The notes under the pieces are model-generated. The model did no database searches, was not told where the DNA came from, and worked only from the letters and a program-made list of their open reading frames with translations. Both the position numbers and the translations under genes were made by a program. Shown here one piece after another: positions 56,493 to 64,000 of a stretch of DNA of 64,000 nt (positions are counted from its first letter, which is position 1; each line of letters starts with the position of its first letter). This DNA comes from Prorocentrum cordatum. Taxonomy: Eukaryota; Sar; Dinophyceae; Prorocentrales; Prorocentraceae. The stretch spans positions 429,859 to 493,858 of the forward strand of contig CAUYUJ010019904.1 in assembly GCA_963575745.1 (NCBI GenBank), read 5' to 3'.

Positions 56493-58345
56493 TAGAACCA
56501 TCGCGCGCGCTTCGCGCGCGCTCAGGTTCTAGCCCAGGCCGGGGGGGCGCTGGACGATCTTGGACAACGCTATCAAGCACAGGCGCGCGACGGCATCTGA
56601 GGATCTTCTGGGGTGTTCCGCATGCTTCGTCAACTGGCTGTTGGAGGCACCTCTTGGGTGCCTCTTGGGGGGGCGTCTGAGGGTCCCTTGGGGGCATCGG
56701 TTCTGCAATCTGAAGCCGTCATTGGCCGTCTTGGCTGCGTGGAGGCCCGACTTGAGGCCACCTGCGGCCAGATTGAGGCAATCCGGAAGCCTCCCAGGGG
56801 CCTCCTGGAAGCAGTTTTGATGCATTTGGGGCACTCTTGGGCTATTTTAAAACCTCTTGGACGTCTCTCAGGGGCCTTGTGGGCCCTCGGGGAAGCTTTT
56901 GGGGTCCTCGTCGGACCACTTGGGGGCCTCTTGCGGCCTCCTGTGGGCCTTGTGGGGGGACCGCTCTGCTGTTGGGTCGCGTTCCCCTTCTTGGGCCTCT
57001 CTTGGGGCTCTTGGGGCCCTCTCGGGCCGTCTTGGGCGCCTCAAGCACCGTCTTGGGGCCCTCGCGGGCCGTCTTGGGGCCCTCTTGGAGGCCTCTTCCT
57101 CTATATGGGAGCGGTATTGGAAGCCTCTTGGGCCGTCTTGGAGCATCGGGATGCCAAAAGGCAGAAAAAAAAACGTCAAAGCCCAATCGTAAAACAATGT
57201 GTTGTGCCTCTTGGGGCCACCTTGGGAGATCTCTTGGAACCTCGTCGGCCCTCTTGGGAGCTTCTTGGGGGCCTCTTGGATCCGATTGGGGGCCTCTTGG
57301 GACTTCCCGAGACCCTCTCGGGGTAGAAAGCTCGGATTCTCAGTTCGTGTTTCCCTTCTTGGGCCTCTCTTGGGGCCGTCTCGGGGCCCTCTCGGGCCGT
57401 CTTGGGCGCCTCAGGCACCGCCTTGGGGCCCTCGTGGGCCGCCCAGGGCCCTCTTGGAAGCCTCTTCGGCTATCTTGGAGCTGTCTGGGAGGCCTCTTCC
57501 TCCTCCTTGTCCCCCTCCTCCTCCTCCCACTCCAGCTCTCTCTCCTCCTGATCTTCCTCCTCCTCCTGCAGCGTGTTCCGGAAGGCTCCCGCCGGAACAT
57601 GCTGTGCACAAGTGCTGTCACTGCTGCCGCCACCGTGCCCTGGGTGGTGGGTCAGAGGCCTCATGGGTGTTGCTTTGGATCTCGTGGTTGGCCTGTCGGG
57701 GACGTCGTGAAGGCAGTTTCGCAGCTTCTCGGTAGCTGTTTTGGGACCGTTGTGGGGCCTCCTCGGGGCTGTTTTGTGGCCTCTGTAGGCCTCGTTTGGG
57801 CCTCCTGGGTGCCTGTTGGGGGCATCCTGGGGCCTCTTGGGGGCTCCTTGGGGCCTCCTGGGGCACTCTTCAAGCCGGAGGGTCGAATTTTGGAGTCGTG
57901 GTCCCCCTCTTGGGCGCATCTTGGGGCCGTCTTGGGGCTCTGTTGGGCTGTCTTGGGCGACTCTGGGGCCGTCTTGGGGCCCTCTTGGGCCGTCTTGGGG
58001 CGCTCTTGGGGGCCTATTGAGCCATCTTGGAACGTCGGACAGCCGAAAAGGCTGGAAGGCCAAAATCGGTCGAAAACCTTCGTAAACTTGACGATTTCGG
58101 CCTCTGGAAGCGCTCTGGAGAGGCGTCTTGAAGCGTCGTGGAGTGCCTTGGGGCGCCTCTCGGGCCGTCTTGGGCCTATCTTGGGCGTCCTGGAGCGGTC
58201 TTTCGGCGACTCGGGGCCCGCTTGGGCCGTCTTGGGAGCCTCTGGAGGCCCTCCTGGCCCATGGGGGGTCGGAGGCGGCGGCCTCCGAGGCCCAGGACGC
58301 GGAAACCCTGTAAAAACACACGGAAAATGAGCCCCGGCCCCCCCC
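56493..58345 (+). repeat. CTTGGGGCC-rich module, copy 2
   Basis: Starts with the TAGAACC...GGTTCTA hairpin (56493-56531). It matches copy 1 throughout but has ~77 extra bases at about 57632-57708, just after the GTTCCGG/CCGGAAC hairpin (57570-57596). Ends GGCCCAGGACGCGGAAACCC, AAAACACACGGAAAATGAGC. Confidence 0.9.
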
Positions 58346-58389
58346 TTGGGGGGTGGGGGCACCTGTTCTGGGGCCTCCGGCCTCGCCCC

Positions 58390-58394
58390 CAGGG

Positions 58395-58440
<46 letters not shown>

Positions 58441-59309
58441 ATGTATGTATGTATGTATGTATGTATGTATGTATGTATGTATGAATGTATGAATGTATGA
58501 ATGTATGAATGTATGAATGTATGAATGTATGAATGTATGAATGTATGAATGTATGTATGTATGTATGTATGTATGTATGTATGTGTATATATGTATATAT
58601 ATAAATATATAGATGTGCAAACAAAAATACAAACATCGAAGCAACTACGCATGCAACTACAAATGCACATGCACATAAAAACACACATACACATAGAAAT
58701 ACAGTTGCACAAACAAATGCACATACACTTATAAACTCACATGCAAACTACATGCATACATAGATACATACATGCATACACAGTACGTGCATGCATGCAT
58801 ACAGACACACACATTACATACATACATGCATGCATACACACACATACATACATACATACATACGTACGTACATACATACATACATACATACATGCATACA
58901 TACGTGCATATACGACCAGCAGTCATGCATGTATATATATGTATATATATGCGTGCATGCATATGGGCGTTCGGGTATGTGCGTATCTCTATAGACATGT
59001 AGGCATACACATACATACCTTCATACATAAATGCAAATATGCATACACCTATATATATATATGTGTATATATATATATACGAATGCATGTACCAACACAT
59101 ATCTACAAACATACACGTACATATACAACTGCAACTACACCTGCACATACATACATGCACGCATACAAACATACATGTGTACACGCATAAATGACATACA
59201 TACGTACATACATACACACATAGATACATACATGCATTATGCAGACATACATGCATACAAACATACATACCTACATACATGCATGCATGCATACGTACAT
59301 TCATACAGT
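58390..59309 (+). repeat. microsatellites: (AT)n, (GTAT)n, GAATGTAT, CATACATA
   Basis: (TA)n at 58396-58430, (TATG)n and TGAATGTA to 58585, then GCATACATAC compound repeats to about 59305. Within it, 58964-58979 carries a lone TGGGCGTTCGGGTATG matching the tip of the next element. Confidence 0.95.
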
Positions 59310-60999
59310 TGGGCGTTCGGGCATGCCCGTCCCAGTGAAAAACGCATCAGAGGGAGTCAATTGTCAAGGGTAGTCTTCCTCCTCGTCCTCGTCGTCCTCC
59401 TTCTACTCCTCCTCCGCGTCGTCATGATCCTCGATTCCCTCCTTCCTCCCATCATTTCCCGTCGAACTCACTAGCATTATCCACCTATTCTTCTTCCTCC
59501 AGCTGGGGGCTGGCAAACAAAAAAACACCATGGAAAAAACAACAACTGAAGTGCCGGAGGCAGAAACTCTAGGCATACAATTGGACACAAACCCCCAAAA
59601 AAGAATCCAGGGAGGGTACCCACCTGTTCTTCTTCCTGCAGCTGGGGGCTGGAAAATCCTCATGTCTCCCTTTTGGCTCCATCACGTCTCCCGCATGGCT
59701 CCCTCATGGCTCCCTCGTGGCCATCTCTTAGCTCCCTCATGGCTCCCTCATGGCTCCTTCCCAGCTCCCTCATGGCTCCCTCATGGCTCCCTCATGGCTC
59801 CCTTTTGGCTCCCTCATGGCTCCCTCATGGCTCCTTCACGGCTCCCTCATGGCTCCCTCATGGCTCCCTCATGACTCCTTCATAGCTCCCTCATGGCTCC
59901 CTCATGGCTCCTTCACGGCTCCCTCATGGCTCCCTCATGGCTCGCTCGTGGCTCCCTTTTGGCTCCCTCATGGCTCCCTCATGGCTCCTTCATGGCTCCC
60001 TCATGGCTCCTTCATGGCTCCCTCATGGTTCCCTCATGGCTCCCTCACGGCTCCCTCCCCTCATGGCTCCTTCATGACTCCCTCATGGCTCCCTCATGGG
60101 TCCATCATGGCTCCCTCATGGCTCGCTCCCTGCTCCCTCTCTTTCCTCTCCTTTTCGTTCCCCCTTCCGTTGGCTGCCTCCTCCTCCTCCTCCTCCTCCT
60201 CCTCTTCATCTGTGTCCGCCCTCCTCCTCCTCCTCCTCATCCTCTTGCGATTCCGCCCTCCTCCTCCTCCTTTTCCTCCGCCTCCTCCTCATCCTCCTCC
60301 TATGAAGGAAGGCCAGAATTTGGCGGAAACCGTCAGGAACCAGAACACAAACAAATATACGTGTGTATATGTATATATTACGCAAACGAACATACATATA
60401 TTAATATGAAGAGAGAGTGAGAGGGAGAAACTTTAGGAAAACCATTGCCCCCCAAACAAAAACAAATAAGAGAATGCGCGGTTTCCCGACTGACGTACGT
60501 TTCCCTTCGGACGGGTTCCCTGGGATCCTTGTGTTTGTTTGTGTTTGGGGTTGTTAATTGTCCAATGGTGTTCCTAAAGTTTCTGCCTCCAGCATTTCAG
60601 TTTCTTTGGTTGTTTTGGTTTTTCCATTTTGTTGTTGGGTTTCCCAGCCCCCATCTGGAGGAGGTTTCCCTGGAATTTGCTTTTATTGTGTTTGATTGTC
60701 ATGCATGATTTTCTTTCCTGTGGCTGTCCTAAAAATGCTGCCTCCGGAACTTCAGTTGATTTGGTTTGTTTGGTTGATTGTTTCAGTGTGTTGTTTGGTT
60801 TCCCGGCCCCCAGCTGGAGGAAGAAGAAGGTGGATAATGCTAATGAAGTCGACGGGAAAGGATGAGAGAAAGAAGGGAATTGAGGATCATGAAGGCGAGC
60901 AGGAGGACGACGAGGACGAGGAGGAAGGATACCCTTGACAATCGGCTCCCTTTGCTTTCATGCGTTGTTTGAGCTGGGACGGGTATGCCCGAACACCCA
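59310..60999. mobile_element. 1.7-kb element with ~350-bp terminal inverted repeats
   Basis: The tips are TGGGCGTTCGGGCATGCCCG, TCCCAG on the left and CTGGGACGGGTATGCCCGAA, CACCCA on the right. The left arm (59310 to about 59655) and right arm (about 60480 to 60999) stay complementary through CAATTGTCAAGGGTA, a GAGGACGAC stretch, TTCCCGTCGA.CT, TAGCATTATCCACC, CCAGCTGGGGGC and GGAGGCAG.A. The right arm holds about three copies of a ~125-bp subunit beginning CCAGCTGGGGGCTGG; the left holds little more than one. The interior is an 11-bp minisatellite (TCATGGCTCCC, 59690-60130) and (CTC)n (60178-60300). No transposase ORF, so non-autonomous. Both flanks are microsatellite DNA. Confidence 0.8.
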
Positions 61000-61077
<78 letters not shown>

Positions 61078-61110
61078 AAACAAAAAAAAAAAAAAAAAAG
61101 AGAGATACTG
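61000..61110 (+). repeat. (TA)n, (GA)n and poly-A
   Basis: Simple repeat run immediately right of the TIR element: (TA)n 61001-61039, (GA)n to 61073, then A-rich. Confidence 0.97.
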
Positions 61111-61119
61111 CCCCGAGCT

Positions 61120-61735
61120 GAAAAACAAAACCGTCGACGTGAACCAAAATCTAATTAGTGCATTATCTTGCCCTGCGCCCCTGGACATCCTCGCTCCTTG
61201 CGAAAACCAACAGCCACGATGGCCCCGCGGCGCCAGTTCCCCAGAGGGCGCCGCACGTCTCCTATCCCAGGCCCTGGAGCCCCAAAACCAGCCGTCGACG
61301 TGAACAAAAAATTGGTTCAGCCATTTGGGTGGCTTTTCGCTTCCGGACATGGTCACACCTTACGAAAAAACACGCCAACGTGGGCACCGCGGCACAAACC
61401 GCCTGGGGCGCGCCCGACGTCCCCCATCTGGCCCCCGTATCAAAAAAAAACGGTCGATGTGACCCAAAATTCGCGCGGCCCTGGGGGTGGCCCTGCGTTC
61501 CTGGAAGTCTTCACTCTTCACGAAAAGTCACGCCCACGTCAGCCCCACGGCGCAGGCCGACCAGAGGGCGCCCAACGTCTCCCACCCTGGCTCCTGGAGC
61601 AGAAAAAGCGGCAGTCGACGTGGAGCAAAAATGGGTTCGGCCCCTTGGGTGGGTCTTCGTTTCTGGACATGCTCTGTCCTTAGAACCTCGACGCCCACCT
61701 GAGCCCCGCGGCGCTGGTCGCCTAGACGCCATACC
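61120..61735 (+). repeat. ~160-bp tandem repeat, four diverged units
   Basis: The landmark CCGTCGACGTGAACCAAAA recurs at 61131, 61292, 61451 and 61612. Each unit also has TTC.GGACATG or TGGAAGTC, ACGCC.ACG..GGCACCGCGG and GGCGC.C.ACGTC..CCA. Substitutions and small indels are frequent. Confidence 0.85.
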
Positions 61736-61937
61736 AGCACGACCACAAACACTAACTCCAACACGACCGCCAGCACGAACACCAGCCCGACCACCAGCAC
61801 GACCGCCAGCACAACCAACTGCGCGACCACACCACCTCCAGCACGACCACCAGCACGACCACCAGCACAACCGCCAAAACGAAAACCAGCAAGACCACCA
61901 GCGCGACCACCAGCACGACCACCAGCCCAACCAACAT
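61736..61937 (+). repeat. 12-bp minisatellite ACGACCACCAGC
   Basis: About 16 degenerate units of ACGACCACCAGC / ACGACCGCCAGC. The VVLVVVL and ARPPART ORFs here are artefacts. Confidence 0.9.
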
Positions 61938-64000
61938 TCTAGCGCTCCCCCATCACTCGGGGGCTCTGTGCGAGTGGGCACTTTCTGTTCCTTCTCCTCC
62001 TGTGCCTCCCCCTCGCACTTACCCTCTCTCTCTCCCCGTCCTATCGACGGCAAAACCGCCCGCGCGACCGCTAGCACGACCACCAGTAAACCCCCAGCAC
62101 GAGGGTGAGGGATGAGGAGGAGGGACAAGATGTTGTGGCGAAGCGAACAAAAACACAAGCCGCCGCACCTAGACGGCGCATCGGCAGGAAAACTCATGCA
62201 GAAGACATGTCTGGGCTGAGTGCAAGCGCGCCGGAACGTTACCACTGAGCATTGCAGAAGTGAACGGCGGTGGGAGTTGCACCAGCACTGTGCAATTCAA
62301 AAAGGAAGGAGGAGGGAAAGAGGGAACGGGGGAAGGGGGGAAGGCAAGGGAGGCGAGGGCAACTTCTCAGTATTTGGCAGAACTGCCCGACTGCAGAGTT
62401 ACATTTCGCAGCCGACGACTGAAGCAGCAAATCTAACCAATTTGGGCTATCGCATGCTACGCTCAGGGCGAGTGCATGCATGTAACTTCTCACTGTAGTG
62501 GGGGGCGTCCTTTTCTGCGAAGATGTTCCCACTTCCGAAAAACAAGCCGTGCGAATACCCTTTCTCAAATACCATATTTCTCGGGAGCGTGTCCGGAAGA
62601 GCAGTGGCGAGTTTACCATCCTGTGCAAGCTGCTGCTGCACCAACATAGTGGACAGTCGCTGAGCGCCAGCTGCAGTCATCACTTCGGCGTCGCTCACGC
62701 GCGAAATGAAAGCTGCAGGTATGTTGAAATTTGTCTGGAGGCGCCTGGCTCGGAAACTGCCCAGCCTACCCAGGCTACCCAGGCACGATCCCGATCCACA
62801 CGAGAGCTTGGAGAAAATGCAAGATTCCAGGATCCGCATGTATAGTGTAAGGATCTTGTCTATACAAATATCCTGTGGTTAGACTCAGAAATGCCAACCG
62901 TGGCGTGGACCCCTCCACTGGACAGAATCCGCAAGTCACCCCATGACGGCACCCTCAGCCGGGGTTTCCCTTGGAACTGTCTCTAGATGGTTGATGGCGA
63001 TGCCCGATGGTGCAAGACATGGCTCGACACTCTTGCACGACAGATGCACTACAAATCGAAACAGCGAATCGAAGGTGGCACACAATCGCTTCTCGAACAA
63101 AGCACTTGCGATATCGGGATGTCGGTTCTCCGGCATTCGTGCTGAAGTCAGTCAGCCGCTCTTTCCTTGGGCCAAAAATGGTCAGGGATAGATTTCCATG
63201 CCGAGGTAAGGCGCTGCCGCTCTTACCTCGGACGTGACGCGCCGAAACCTCGGCGCGCGCAGCTGGGCAGATCTGCCATCAGCTGGGGCGCGAAAAAGTC
63301 TGGACGCGACCAAACTCCCGACTTCCTGGGGATGTGCTCAGAGACCGAGAGTCGATCGCACGAACTAACCCTTAAACTCCGGGGGCGAAGTGCCAAAAAC
63401 ATCTGGACTCGGCAAATGCGCTCTGGCTGCGCCGGGGCACCCATGTTAATGCCAATACGCTAACGCTACTATACTTTTGTCGGCGCATGAGCAGCCTGCT
63501 ACCCCATTTCCTAGGATGAGTGTTCCCCGCGAGTGAGGAAGCACCAGACATGCTAAAACGGATCGTTCAAAGCCCATTCCGCGCGCAAAAATACCGAAAT
63601 GCTACGTTGCGCGGGGAGTTGCGCGCACCATCGAATACCACTGTGACCATGATCCTCCGCATTGCACAAGGAGCAAAACCAGGCATCTGCTGCGCATAAC
63701 CAGCACTTACGAAACGCCCCTGATCAGTCGACATGTCGCTCGGCCGACTGGCCAAAATGTCACCCACGCAGAGTGTCACGATGCACGCCATGACACCGCC
63801 CCGCTCGACATGCACTGCGCCCGCAACATCCCGACTGACAGCCCAGCCAGCTAAAATCAGAACGCTGTGAGTCCCCTTAGCCCAATCAAAACGGGACCTC
63901 TGCAATCCATGCAAATCCTCGCGCAAACGCAACGCGGGCTGCCCAAAACCTGTCCCGGACCATCACTGCTGCCATTAACTCGAAAGCACAACGATCCATG
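61938..64000. other. no gene firmly recognised
   Basis: A minus-strand open stretch at about 62716-62490 (NFNIPAAFISRVSDAEVMTA, then LVQQQLAQDGKLATALPDTL) has exon-like composition, but I cannot name a family. Another minus-strand ORF at 63932-63567 has a hydrophobic stretch and no recognised domain. The rest shows no structure. Confidence 0.4.

Noticed and set aside
54569-58330. 497-aa and similar Gly/Leu/Trp-rich ORFs
   Set aside because: They are frame readings of degenerate CTTGGGGCC repeats; similar ORFs appear in several frames and on both strands.

Overview
The window looks like dinoflagellate nuclear DNA. It is GC-rich, gene-poor and repeat-dominated. One gene fragment has a GC-AG intron with near-repeats at its splice sites, and two retroelements are of kinds I associate with dinoflagellate genomes (from memory, no search was run). 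The GC content suits a Prorocentrum-like genome better than Symbiodiniaceae, but the species is inference. Most long ORFs here are tandem-repeat or low-complexity artefacts.

Layout. 0-6 kb: satellite fragment, then the one convincing host gene, a minus-strand two-exon glycosyltransferase-like secretory protein (4446-1672). 6.3-8.25 kb: a ~2 kb foldback palindrome built of short tandem repeats; a diverged half-relative lies at 13.2-14.5 kb, and a 178-bp palindrome at 10.7 kb. 14.93-31.15 kb: a ~16.2 kb retrotransposon encoding a tyrosine recombinase, with split direct repeats A1-ORFs-B1-A2-B2. It carries membrane-protein ORFs at both ends, a CCCH zinc finger, two methyltransferase-like modules, a reverse transcriptase, RNase H and a tyrosine recombinase. 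It is a dead copy: several frameshifts and stops, RT motif A Asp replaced by Gly, recombinase Tyr replaced by His. 31-33 kb: polypurine DNA. 33.46-39.5 kb and 44.4-47.4 kb: two diverged copies of one multi-kb repeat, each broken by a different insertion. The first is interrupted by a satellite/helicase-fragment block (36.3-39.06 kb), the second by a 1.09 kb minisatellite flanked by 24-bp direct repeats. 47.7-49.8 kb: 5' two-ORF fragment of another retroelement on the minus strand. 49.9-64 kb: microsatellites, a tandem set of ~2 kb CTTGGGGCC-rich modules with hairpins (53.9-58.4 kb), a 1.7 kb terminal-inverted-repeat element (59.3-61.0 kb), a 160-bp tandem repeat, and about 2 kb with no recognised gene.

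Nothing points to an operon, CRISPR array or prokaryotic gene. The most notable object is the 16.2 kb split-repeat retrotransposon; the foldback element, the TIR element and the nested-insertion history of the 33-47 kb repeat come next.
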